Notes: a model not told the origin generated them from the sequence alone. A DNA stretch of 7,875 nucleotides from Pseudomonadota bacterium (GCA_017629415.1 JAGBXG010000499.1:1-7875); one strand, 5' to 3'; shown: positions 1-6,768, counted from the stretch's first letter. Program-made: numbers and translations.

Positions 1-375
1 CCCCATGATGAACCCCGATATCGTCACCGGTGTTTCGATGATGCTTCTCTTCGTTGCCTTTGCTGGAATCCTCGGAACAAGCGATTTTCTGATCGCAGTA
101 TTACGCTGGATGCCTTGGAGAATCTGGGCACGTTTGTGAGACGCCATAAGCTGGATGCTTATGATTGTTCGGCAGTTGTTGAGATTCTCAATGGTATCAA
201 TATGCCTGAAGTGGATGATATGCTTGTGCGTATTTTGGCCATGCTGGGGGCAGCTCAGGATCCTGCGGATGGCGGTATTCGTACCGAATATGGGGATGCC
301 TTGAGAACAACGGCGACATTTAATGCGTTGATGGCTGTTGCTTTGATGATGCAGCGCGGTCTTGTGGATTCGTAA
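1..375 (+). CDS. Unrecognised protein, C-terminal part (5' end outside the window or start unresolved)
   Basis: This frame is open from the first base of the window to a TAA at 373-375. It contains no ATG, GTG or TTG before the TTG at 115, so either the gene begins upstream of the window or it starts at that TTG, which has only a weak GGA about four bases before it. From about base 100 the translation looks like a normal soluble helical protein: LDALENLGTFVRRHKLD, then a stretch around VVEILNGINMPEVDDM, and a hydrophobic Ala/Met-rich C-terminus ending QRGLVDS. The first 33 residues are rich in Arg and Cys (RYRHRCF, RCLCW) and look less natural. A competing frame over bases 2-139 looks more protein-like there. 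I do not recognise a family. It reads toward the kinase at 454 with a 78-nt gap, so co-transcription is possible but not shown. Confidence 0.5.
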   Translation, partial: PHDEPRYRHRCFDDASLRCLCWNPRNKRFSDRSITLDALENLGTFVRRHKLDAYDCSAVVEILNGINMPEVDDMLVRILAMLGAAQDPADGGIRTEYGDALRTTATFNALMAVALMMQRGLVDS

Positions 376-399
376 GAAGTGTCTTGGATTACGTTTGCC

Positions 400-428
400 T
401 TGGATGGGCATCAGTGATTTTTTATTTA
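400..428 (+). promoter_or_regulatory. Weak sigma-70-like promoter candidate before the kinase gene
   Basis: TTGGAT at 400-405 is followed, after 17 nt, by TATTTA at 423-428. This lies in the AT-rich gap between the stop at 375 and the kinase start at 454. The -35 box matches four of six consensus bases and the -10 box is poor. It would give a short untranslated leader. AT-rich spacers produce such matches by chance, so this is only a candidate. Confidence 0.2.
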
Positions 429-453
429 ATTTCCGTATATATTTGGCACGTCT

Positions 454-1704
454 ATGTATTTTGATCATTCCGGAGGCGGAGAACAACCGCCTGTTCGTAC
501 TGAAGCCCAGATTCATGCAATTTATCGCAAGCTTTTTTCGCTGGTAAAATCTATGCGCAAGCCGTCGGATATTGCTCGGGCCATTGTACTTTCTCTTGAA
601 GGACTTTTTGGTGCGGACGGTGCGGTTTTGTGTCATATTTTTGACGACGGCGCACGTTTTGTGGCGGCCACGGGCATTCTCAATCACATGGAGATGGCAC
701 CATTTGAGCTTGATACGCCGAGTATGAAGCCTTTTTTGTTGGGCGCGTGTGCCAGAATTTTAACGCATGAACAGCTCAGCCAAGAGTATCGTGCAGCGAC
801 ATTGAATGCGAAATTTGAATCTGTTTTGTTATCGCCGGTTTCATTGAGCGGTGTGCCATACGGTTTTATCGGGCTGGTATCCAGACGAGCTCATTATTAT
901 TCTGATGCAGATGCAGAAACGCTTTATCAGCTGACGGTTTATATTTCGATGCTTTTGGCAACGCGAGAGGCGGAATTATCTGATAATGAACAGCGTCACA
1001 GCAGGCGTTTGGGGCAAGTTTGTCACAAGCTGGCACCGGGTCTTCATTCGGCGACGATTGATTTGATTCAGACATTTGCCGTGATGCGCAAGAGCTATGT
1101 GGAGCAGAAATATCATTTGATGGCCGAGCCTTTGGCCAAAGCTGTTTCCAATATCGAGAACATGGCGAAGCGCATTCAGGATTTGCGGACACTTGGGGAG
1201 CTGTGTATGGCTCGTCAGGGTACATTTGAAAATGTGCAGATACGGCCGCTGATTGAGAACGTTTTGGATTATAACCGCGTTCAAATTGAGGAATGTGCCA
1301 AGCTGGAATGCACCATCGATGAAGATGTACCGGATATTTATGGTGATTTTACATTGCTGTGGCAAGCCGTTCATGAGCTGATCCAAAACAGTATTCGAGC
1401 CATGTGTAAAAGAAAGGAAATGCAGGCGCATGTTTTAAGCGTTCATGCTTATGCGTTGCCGAGTGCGGCGATTATTGAGGTCAGCGATACGGGATGTGGC
1501 ATTGAGCCGGCGGATGTGCCGAATATTTTTGAGCCTTTTTATACGTCTTGGGCGCCTTGCAAGGGTTTGGGATTGACGCGCGTGCAGCTGAATACCCTGG
1601 GGATGCATGGCAAGGTGATGTATTATCCGCGCCCTGAAGGCGGTGCATCTTTTAGGATTTTGCTTCCGGATGCACGGCATACGCCTCAGACTGAGATTTT
1701 TTAA
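454..1704 (+). CDS. Soluble GAF-type sensor histidine kinase with atypical H box
   Basis: This is a probable cytosolic two-component sensor kinase of 416 residues that autophosphorylates a histidine and passes the phosphate to a response regulator not present in this window. There is no signal peptide or membrane segment. Residues about 35-170 have the pattern of a GAF sensory domain (FGADGAVLCHIFDDG, then SPVSLSGVPYGFIGLVSRR). Residues 185-250 form the dimerisation helices, with candidate phospho-acceptor His191 in CHKLAPGL; the usual acidic residue after the His is Lys. The ATPase domain spans about 262-407. It shows an N box (HELIQNSIRAM, Asn312), a G1 box (DTGCGI, Asp345), an F box (FEPFYTS, 359-365), a shortened G2 box (KGLGLTRV, 370-377) and the closing GGASFRILLP. 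The overall pattern resembles NtrB-like kinases. ATG 454 is the only conventional start after in-frame stops at 415 and 427, but it has no clear ribosome-binding site. The ligand is unknown. The next gene starts 16 nt after the stop, suggesting an operon. Confidence 0.87.
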   Translation: MYFDHSGGGEQPPVRTEAQIHAIYRKLFSLVKSMRKPSDIARAIVLSLEGLFGADGAVLCHIFDDGARFVAATGILNHMEMAPFELDTPSMKPFLLGACARILTHEQLSQEYRAATLNAKFESVLLSPVSLSGVPYGFIGLVSRRAHYYSDADAETLYQLTVYISMLLATREAELSDNEQRHSRRLGQVCHKLAPGLHSATIDLIQTFAVMRKSYVEQKYHLMAEPLAKAVSNIENMAKRIQDLRTLGELCMARQGTFENVQIRPLIENVLDYNRVQIEECAKLECTIDEDVPDIYGDFTLLWQAVHELIQNSIRAMCKRKEMQAHVLSVHAYALPSAAIIEVSDTGCGIEPADVPNIFEPFYTSWAPCKGLGLTRVQLNTLGMHGKVMYYPRPEGGASFRILLPDARHTPQTEIF

Positions 1705-1720
1705 TTTGGGGTAGGTCAGC

Positions 1721-3226
1721 ATGTACCAGAGATGGATGGGTATTTTATCGGCAGTTATGCTCTTGAGTGGTTTGTCTGCATGTCAGCAGAAGCCGAATGC
1801 GGGTATGTCTGGTGAACAGGCACCTGTTTCGGCAGATGTGCAGGAATCGCAGCATTTGCTGGGCTCTTCGGGCGAAGTGGTGATGTCATCTGATGATTTA
1901 AAGCTGACCATGGGGGAATACGAACGCTGTATTGAAGTACATCGTCTGATGGGGCGGGCTTATTCCAAGCGCGCGTTGGCCAATCCGAGATTTCAGCGTG
2001 ATGAGGCTCAGCGTTGTTTTCAGAGTAAGTTTATCCGCGAGTATTTGAAAAAGGCGGGGGTGTCCAGTGCGGCATCAGATCGCGAGCGTTTGCTGAAGGC
2101 GGCGATGGAACGCGAAAGTGTGCAAAGCGAGCAGGCTTTGGCTGAAAAACTTCAAATCAAGCCGGAATTATTGGCACATGATGTGGAGGATGCCCTTTTG
2201 CCGATGACGTTGCAGAAAGCATTGATTTCTCAGCTGCCGGATGCGGAGATGCGCAAACTTTTTGATGTCGATTTCAGACGATATACGCTGGAATTGGTGG
2301 AATTTGAGAATCAGTTGACAGCAGCAGAGGTTGATAAATTTTTAGCTGAAAAGCAGGATGTTTTTTCCAATTATCTTGGTGCGCATCAGGAGTTGCTCAA
2401 AAGTCCGCCGTCGGCCAGATTTATTCGCATGGGGTATACTCAGAGCGGAGGTGAGGAAGATTTTACGGCACAAAAGGCAGCTGAAGCATTGCGTTTGACA
2501 GCGATTCAGAAGGGGGCAGATGCTGCATTGGAGGCTTGTCATGCGGATAAGGCTCGTGGTTGTGTGGTTCTGAATGATAAAAATCATCTCTATTCGGAAT
2601 ATCGCAATGCGAAAAATGTTTGGGCATTTCGTTCGGTTGTTGGAACGGTTTCAGAGCTGATTCAGACACCTGTCATGGATGAAATTTGGATTTTGCAGAG
2701 CATTGTTCCGCCTGAACCGCTTGATATTCATCATCCGGAGACGCGTCATGAACTTGGACGCAAGGTGATGAGTGCGCTTGAGCCTGCGCCGCATTTGATT
2801 GAAGCGATTCGTCCCGAACTTGAATCGGCAAATCCGGATTTTAAGGCGACAGCAGACAAGCATGGCGGGAAATATCAGCGTTTTGATGAAACTTATTATT
2901 TGGATTTGGTGGAGAAAAACCTGATATCAAGTCCTCGCGTGATGGAAGTTTTGGCCGAAATGCGTCCGGAGGAATCGCGGCTTTTTTCGAACCCGATTGT
3001 GGATAACGGGCGCGTTTATATTTTCTATGTCAATCGTCTTTCGATGCCTTCGGATGCTGATTTTGAGGCTCAAAAGGAGGCATGGAAAGCGCGGCGTATG
3101 GCGGATCCTGGCGTGGAAATTGCGAATGAATGGATTCAGAAGAATATGCCGAGGATGACATCCTTGAATATTAAGCCGATTCAGAACATTTATGGGATTT
3201 TGCAGCCTAACGGCGTCATACGTTAG
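1721..3226 (+). CDS. Lipoprotein with two parvulin/PpiD-like (peptidyl-prolyl isomerase-like) regions
   Basis: This is an exported lipoprotein of 501 residues, likely a periplasmic folding factor or chaperone of the SurA/PpiD/PrsA type. Residues 1-21 are a type II signal peptide: Arg4, a hydrophobic core, and the lipobox LSAC with Cys21 as the lipidated residue. Residues about 57-225 are helical and charged, like the SurA-N/PpiD chaperone module. Residues about 231-330 follow the parvulin pattern (SARFIRM, an Ala-rich helix, then VVGTVSELIQTPVMDEIWILQ, matching the family's 'G-x-VS-x-x-x-x-T-x-x-G-x-H-I'). Residues about 372-440 repeat it in weaker form (FKATADKHGGKYQRF, then NPIVDNGRVYIFYVNRL). 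The usual catalytic His and Cys pattern is not obvious, so isomerase activity is doubtful. ATG 1721 has a G-rich stretch ending in AGG (1708-1715). The 16-nt gap to the kinase suggests one transcript. The lipobox is clear; the family call rests on pattern and is less certain. Confidence 0.75.
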   Translation: MYQRWMGILSAVMLLSGLSACQQKPNAGMSGEQAPVSADVQESQHLLGSSGEVVMSSDDLKLTMGEYERCIEVHRLMGRAYSKRALANPRFQRDEAQRCFQSKFIREYLKKAGVSSAASDRERLLKAAMERESVQSEQALAEKLQIKPELLAHDVEDALLPMTLQKALISQLPDAEMRKLFDVDFRRYTLELVEFENQLTAAEVDKFLAEKQDVFSNYLGAHQELLKSPPSARFIRMGYTQSGGEEDFTAQKAAEALRLTAIQKGADAALEACHADKARGCVVLNDKNHLYSEYRNAKNVWAFRSVVGTVSELIQTPVMDEIWILQSIVPPEPLDIHHPETRHELGRKVMSALEPAPHLIEAIRPELESANPDFKATADKHGGKYQRFDETYYLDLVEKNLISSPRVMEVLAEMRPEESRLFSNPIVDNGRVYIFYVNRLSMPSDADFEAQKEAWKARRMADPGVEIANEWIQKNMPRMTSLNIKPIQNIYGILQPNGVIR

Positions 3227-3239
3227 ACAGCTGAAAATA

Positions 3240-3285
3240 GGGCAGCGCGTATCGTGCCTTTATGGCACGATAGCGTTGCCTGCCC
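3240..3285 (+). repeat. Long stem-loop after the lipoprotein gene
   Basis: The arms TATCGTGCC (3250-3258) and GGCACGATA (3264-3272) pair perfectly around a TTTAT loop. Beyond a single unpaired G at 3249, the bases 3241-3248 pair with 3273-3280 (one G-T wobble), giving about 17 paired positions in all. It begins 14 nt after the lipoprotein stop. No T-run follows, so it is not a standard intrinsic terminator. It could act as an mRNA 3' stabiliser or processing site, or be one half of a dispersed repeat with the adjoining stem-loop at 3283-3318. Confidence 0.7.
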
Positions 3286-3318
3286 GTCGTATTGAGGCCT
3301 TTAGGCCGAAAAGACGGG
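3283..3318 (+). repeat. Stem-loop with tandem G-A internal loop (copy 1 of a dispersed element)
   Basis: An outer stem CCCGTC/GACGGG (3283-3288 with 3313-3318) encloses an apical stem GGCC/GGCC with loop TTTA (3296-3307). Between them lies an asymmetric internal loop with GTATTGA on the 5' side and GAAAA on the 3' side. The GA and GA next to the apical stem can form tandem sheared G-A pairs. CGTATTGAGGC (3288-3298) and GCCGAAAAG (3305-3313) both recur, inverted, at about 7630-7656. There is no T-run after it. Confidence 0.65.
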
Positions 3319-3362
3319 AATGAAGAAGAAAACGATTTTAATTCAACCTGAAGATAACGTTT

Positions 3363-6263
3363 ATGAATAAGATTTGGTTTTGTCTTTCGATTGTTTCAAT
3401 TTGTGCATTTCCGGCGTGGTGTGCGGCACAGACGGCGGGGGAGCAAAGCGCTTCGGCAGCGGCAAAACCGGCAGAAGAAGCGGCTTCAAAAGCTTGGCAA
3501 ATGGAACCCGTGCGCGTGGTAGGCGGCAGCAGTATGGATTCTGGGGCTCGTCTGATGGATCCTGTACTGCTCGATTTTGACGGTGATGGTTTGCTCGATA
3601 TCGTTTTTGGCGCGCCGGGATACAGTCCGAATGGCGTGACTTCGGCGGGTAGCATTTATGTTATTTGCGGCAAAAAAGATCAGACGTTTGAAGGCAAGAT
3701 AGATGTCACCTCGTGGGATGCGTTTGATTATCGGATTGATGGCTATACGCCGAACGGGCAGCTTGGGATTCATTTGCTGACCGGCGATTTTAATGGCGAT
3801 GGTTTTAAAGATTTGGCCGCGGCTGAGCCTGGTCAGAAAGGCGCGATGTACCTGTTTTATGGCGGCAAAAAGCGCGAAAAAGGCATTTATCAGATAGGTC
3901 AGGAAGGGGCGGCGGATGTCGCGTTTGTGACGACGGAACAAGGCTCGAATTTGGGTATTCATGCGTGTGTGGGCGATTTTGATCGCAATGGGATTGATGA
4001 TTTGGCCATGTCCTGGCTTTCGCAAGGTACGAACCTCGGCAACAATGCCAGCCAGGTGACCATTTTGACGATGCGCAGCGAATGGGACAAAGATGTTTAT
4101 GATATTGGCAAGAAGATTTACGGCAAGACCGTGATTTCGCGTCCGGTTTCGAGCAATTCTCGCGTGGTGCATACGTGTGCAACGGGTGATTTTAATGATG
4201 ACGGCGTGCTTGATATTGCATTAGGCATGCCTTTGGACGCTTATCAAAAGCAGAAATCTTCCGGCAGTGTGACTGTGATTTATCATCCGCATCGCTATAA
4301 CGGCACCGTCGTCGATATTGCCGAAGTCGATGAAAAATTGGGCGTGCGCATGAACGGGAATCAGACGAATGCACAGTTTGGATATTCTCTTGCGGCTGGT
4401 GATTTTACGGGGGATGGGCGCGATGATTTGGCTGTTTCGGCACCCAATAGATTGATTAAAGGGCCGAAATCGGAAGGAATGGTTTATATTTTTGATGCCA
4501 ATCATTGGCCGAAAGAGACGAGTGAACAGCCGGCGGCGATGGAAATTCCAGGCAAGGGAGGGCAGTTTGGTTTCCGTTTGTCCAGTGCCGATGTCAACGG
4601 AGACAAGCGTGCGGATTTGGTGATTTCTGCGCCGACAGCCGGCACCCAGCATGATGGTGCTTTGATGGCGTATTTGGGCGGTCCGCATTTTGTCGAAGTC
4701 ATGGAAAATGGATCGGGTAAGGCAGATATTGAACTTCAGGGCGAACCGTTTATGGGGTTTGGTTTGGGGGCTGCTTTTGGCGATATCAATGGGGATGGTA
4801 AGGTGGATGCCGTCGTCCGTACATCTGCAGATCCGATGCAAAGGGCTTATACGGGGGCTTTGACAACGATTGGAGCTTTCCAGGATTTGCCGCAGACAAG
4901 TGTTTTAAGCGATAAGTTTATGACGGTGGCGGCGCCTTCCAAAGGCGGTGGTCTGGCGGCAGATATGCGCATGGTTGAATATCAGGGCAAATCGTATCGG
5001 GCATGGTTTTCGCCGCAGGGCATGGGCAATCGCAGCGTGTTATGTTTGACGGATGCGGCCAGAGTAGAACAGTCTGATATTTCGGTGTCTTCTGCAGCCC
5101 AATGTGATGTTCAAATTGTTGGGCCTGAGAATTATGAAATTGCTGATTTTGCGATTTCGAAGTCCCCGACCGGTAAACCGTGGCTGACGATTGCTGTGCC
5201 GGACATGCGTGTGAAAAAAGCTGTTGGTTTTGTCGCCGTGATCGAAATGCCGGAATCGATAGACCAGCCTTTGGTCCTCAATTTGAATGAAAGTACGCTC
5301 AAATCCAATGCCCAGACTTTTATTTTGGAAGGTGAGGATTATGCCGAACTGGGCAAAAAGGTGGAATGGCGAGATTTGGATGGGGATGGTTTTGATGACT
5401 TGATCATTGGGGCTCCCAAACGCATGATCGATAATGAACGCGGAGGGTCTGTTTTTATCGTTCGTGGCAATGCGACACGCAAGAATGGCATGCACAACCT
5501 CATGGATAAATCGAACATTGTTTTTGAGGGCTTTATCAATGAAGAACTCGGTTCTCAATGGCAAGTGCTTGATTTTAATCTGGATGGTCAGCTCGATTTA
5601 TTGGTGCGCGGTGAGCATACAGAAGACGCTTCCGGGGATGAATATGCAACCGTTTATGGCATTTATTCGGCCGGAAAACGTCAACCTAAGATTTATGGCA
5701 TCAAGTCGCCAGAGCTGTCGACATTGCGCATTATCACACCTCAGCATCGTGCCGGTTTGGAGATCATTCCTCAAGTGGTGGATTTGAATGGCGATGGCTA
5801 TGAAGATTTTATCTTAATGGCACCGGAGTATCGTGCAGGTTTGCAAAAACAAGGTATTGTTTATGCATTGTTTTCTCATGCCGAACGCAAGAGCGGCGAA
5901 CTGAAGCTCAGTGATGAATCTCATATTGGATTTTCCTTTATTGCCGGGCGTAACGAACGCATTGTGGATGCGCGTTTTGCTCGGGTGAATGGACAGCTCG
6001 AATTTATCGTGGTTGCGGCAGATCTGACCACAAGTCTGACGAGTTTTGTCAGTGCTTTTGTCGATACCGATCCCCATGTGTTTATCGGCAATTTTACGGC
6101 AAGCCGTTTGGTGCGGACGGTTTCTGAGGCCAGATTGCCGAAGCCAGCGCGTCTGATTCATGTGCCGGATACGAACGGTCAGCATGATGAACTTTGGATG
6201 CTTTTCCCACATGACGGCGTGACGCAATCCGGGCAAGGCATTGCTCAAAAAGTCGTGAGATAA
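3363..6263 (+). CDS. Large exported FG-GAP (integrin-alpha-like) double beta-propeller protein
   Basis: This is a 966-residue exported protein, probably on the cell surface or in the periplasm. Residues 1-23 are a signal peptide (Lys3, hydrophobic core, likely cleavage after Ala21 or Ala22). Cys20 sits in PAWC, a poor lipobox. An Ala/Glu-rich linker runs to about residue 45. Ten Ca-binding FG-GAP loops of the form D-x-[DN]-x-[DN]-G-x-x-D are visible, beginning at residues 71, 142, 205, 276, 347, 410, 474, 671, 737 and 807, about 63-71 residues apart and often followed by an -SAP or -GAP motif. Four degenerate blades fit the same spacing, near 538, 597, 870 and 935, giving 14 blades, i.e. two seven-bladed propellers. 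FG-GAP propellers generally bind protein or carbohydrate ligands with bound Ca2+; the partner here is unknown. There is no enzymatic domain and no C-terminal sorting signal I recognise. ATG 3363 has only a weak purine-rich ribosome-binding site. Confidence 0.9.
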   Translation: MNKIWFCLSIVSICAFPAWCAAQTAGEQSASAAAKPAEEAASKAWQMEPVRVVGGSSMDSGARLMDPVLLDFDGDGLLDIVFGAPGYSPNGVTSAGSIYVICGKKDQTFEGKIDVTSWDAFDYRIDGYTPNGQLGIHLLTGDFNGDGFKDLAAAEPGQKGAMYLFYGGKKREKGIYQIGQEGAADVAFVTTEQGSNLGIHACVGDFDRNGIDDLAMSWLSQGTNLGNNASQVTILTMRSEWDKDVYDIGKKIYGKTVISRPVSSNSRVVHTCATGDFNDDGVLDIALGMPLDAYQKQKSSGSVTVIYHPHRYNGTVVDIAEVDEKLGVRMNGNQTNAQFGYSLAAGDFTGDGRDDLAVSAPNRLIKGPKSEGMVYIFDANHWPKETSEQPAAMEIPGKGGQFGFRLSSADVNGDKRADLVISAPTAGTQHDGALMAYLGGPHFVEVMENGSGKADIELQGEPFMGFGLGAAFGDINGDGKVDAVVRTSADPMQRAYTGALTTIGAFQDLPQTSVLSDKFMTVAAPSKGGGLAADMRMVEYQGKSYRAWFSPQGMGNRSVLCLTDAARVEQSDISVSSAAQCDVQIVGPENYEIADFAISKSPTGKPWLTIAVPDMRVKKAVGFVAVIEMPESIDQPLVLNLNESTLKSNAQTFILEGEDYAELGKKVEWRDLDGDGFDDLIIGAPKRMIDNERGGSVFIVRGNATRKNGMHNLMDKSNIVFEGFINEELGSQWQVLDFNLDGQLDLLVRGEHTEDASGDEYATVYGIYSAGKRQPKIYGIKSPELSTLRIITPQHRAGLEIIPQVVDLNGDGYEDFILMAPEYRAGLQKQGIVYALFSHAERKSGELKLSDESHIGFSFIAGRNERIVDARFARVNGQLEFIVVAADLTTSLTSFVSAFVDTDPHVFIGNFTASRLVRTVSEARLPKPARLIHVPDTNGQHDELWMLFPHDGVTQSGQGIAQKVVR

Positions 6264-6336
6264 TATATGTTTGGACGATGGCTGTGATAATGGTTTCATT
6301 TTAGAGATTTTGAGTCAGTTCAAAGCCTCAGAATTT

Positions 6337-6344
6337 GCTATCAT
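6337..6344 (+). promoter_or_regulatory. Extended -10 promoter candidate for the sigma-region-4-like gene
   Basis: TGCTATCAT (from TG at 6336-6337) fits an extended -10 element, TGnTATAAT, with the hexamer TATCAT at 6339-6344 matching five of six bases. No -35 box stands at 16-18 nt: TTGAGT at 6310 is 23 nt away and TTCAAA at 6319 only 14 nt. Extended -10 promoters can do without one. It would start transcription near 6351, about 60 nt before the GTG start at 6410. Confidence 0.35.
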
Positions 6345-6377
6345 GACTGTAAATAGGTATTCTGCTGTGCGTCGCAA

Positions 6378-6387
6378 GTTCGCGAAC
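6378..6387. promoter_or_regulatory. Perfect 10-bp palindrome in the leader of the small gene
   Basis: GTTCGCGAAC reads the same on both strands. It lies 22 nt before the GTG at 6410 and downstream of the candidate -10 box at 6339-6344, a position where a repressor could block elongation. Palindromes of this length also occur by chance. Confidence 0.3.
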
Positions 6388-6409
6388 CCCATTAGAGCGG
6401 AGATTTCTC

Positions 6410-6715
6410 GTGAAGGAAACAAAGACTAAAAAAATTACTCGAACGACGACGACGGTGGCACCAGAGAGGAAGCCTGAAGCCACCCCTTATGAGTTGCTTG
6501 AACCCGTTGAAGAAAAAGTCATTCGCATGCGTTATGGCCTTTCTGAAAACGATGAAAAAGCCCTTGAGTATGCCGTCGGTGCAAGTGAAGATACACGTTT
6601 GCGCGTTTCTTTGATGGAAGCAGGAAACATTGCAGAATTGGACGGGGATGTTCCCGTTGCGGAAGGTGCTGATAAAGCCGTTCTCAAATCGTTTGTGAAC
6701 AGCTTGGATGTGTAG
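6410..6715 (+). CDS. Small stand-alone protein resembling sigma-70 region 4
   Basis: This 101-residue protein starts with GTG. An in-frame stop at 6350-6352 and the lack of another ordinary start fix that choice, and GGAG at 6399-6402 lies seven bases before it. Residues 1-20 are a Lys/Thr-rich basic tail (TKTKKITRTTTT). Residues about 30-72 align without gaps to region 4 of primary sigma factors: LEPVEEKVIRMRYGL matches the region 4.1 signature, L51-E52 matches the conserved Leu-Glu at the start of the helix-turn-helix, and TRLRVSLMEA matches TRERIRQIEA. The residues around the turn (VGASED) differ, so normal -35 recognition is doubtful. Residues 73-101 are acidic and end in a short helix-like segment. 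No sigma regions 1-3 precede it, and it is not a visible fragment of a larger gene. It could be a DNA- or RNA-polymerase-binding regulator, or an anti-sigma-like mimic. The sigma resemblance is seen directly; the role is inference. Confidence 0.7.
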   Translation: MKETKTKKITRTTTTVAPERKPEATPYELLEPVEEKVIRMRYGLSENDEKALEYAVGASEDTRLRVSLMEAGNIAELDGDVPVAEGADKAVLKSFVNSLDV

Positions 6716-6732
6716 TATTTTGTATGGATAAT
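6704..6732 (+). promoter_or_regulatory. Sigma-70-type promoter candidate for the membrane-protein gene
   Basis: TTGGAT (6704-6709) and GATAAT (6727-6732) are separated by exactly 17 nt. They match four and five of six consensus bases. The -35 box lies inside the last codons of the preceding gene, and the -10 box follows its stop at 6713-6715. Transcription would start near 6739, leaving a leader of about 140 nt before the ATG at 6881, with the terminator at 6834-6864 inside it. Confidence 0.45.
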
Positions 6733-6745
6733 ACATGATACAAAA
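6718..6745. promoter_or_regulatory. Inverted repeat bracketing the -10 box (operator candidate)
   Basis: TTTTGTAT (6718-6725) and ATACAAAA (6738-6745) are perfect 8-bp inverted arms separated by 12 bp. Their centres are 20 bp apart, about two helical turns, as expected for a dimeric DNA-binding protein. The -10 hexamer at 6727-6732 sits between the arms, so binding would block the promoter. The arms are AT-rich, which raises the chance of coincidence. Confidence 0.35.
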
Positions 6746-6768
6746 ATGATGCCGTATCGGTATTCATT
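6745..6768 (+). ncRNA. Hairpin in the leader RNA of the membrane-protein gene
   Basis: AATGA-TGCC (6745-6753) pairs with GGTA-T-TCATT (6759-6768) around the loop GTATC, with one bulged T at 6763 and one G-T pair. It lies at the start of the predicted leader, upstream of the terminator at 6834-6864. I do not recognise it as a known riboswitch, and a mutually exclusive pairing with the terminator arms is not obvious by eye. Confidence 0.3.

Noticed and set aside
472..492. GGAGG at 472-476 as a ribosome-binding site, and a 6-bp hairpin at 474-492, early in the kinase gene
   Set aside because: No start codon in any useful frame follows at the right distance, and the hairpin is short enough to be chance.
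3240..3318. The two stem-loops as an intrinsic terminator of the kinase-lipoprotein transcript
   Set aside because: Neither is followed by a T-run on the + strand, so standard rho-independent termination is not supported.
3413..3425. Cys20 of the FG-GAP protein as a lipidation site
   Set aside because: PAWC lacks the Leu and small residue of a lipobox, and a signal peptidase I site fits directly after it.
3486..4172. A 228-codon minus-strand frame inside the FG-GAP gene
   Set aside because: It is the antisense of conserved repeat codons; its Ile/Arg/His-rich translation has no recognisable domain and the sense gene is certain.
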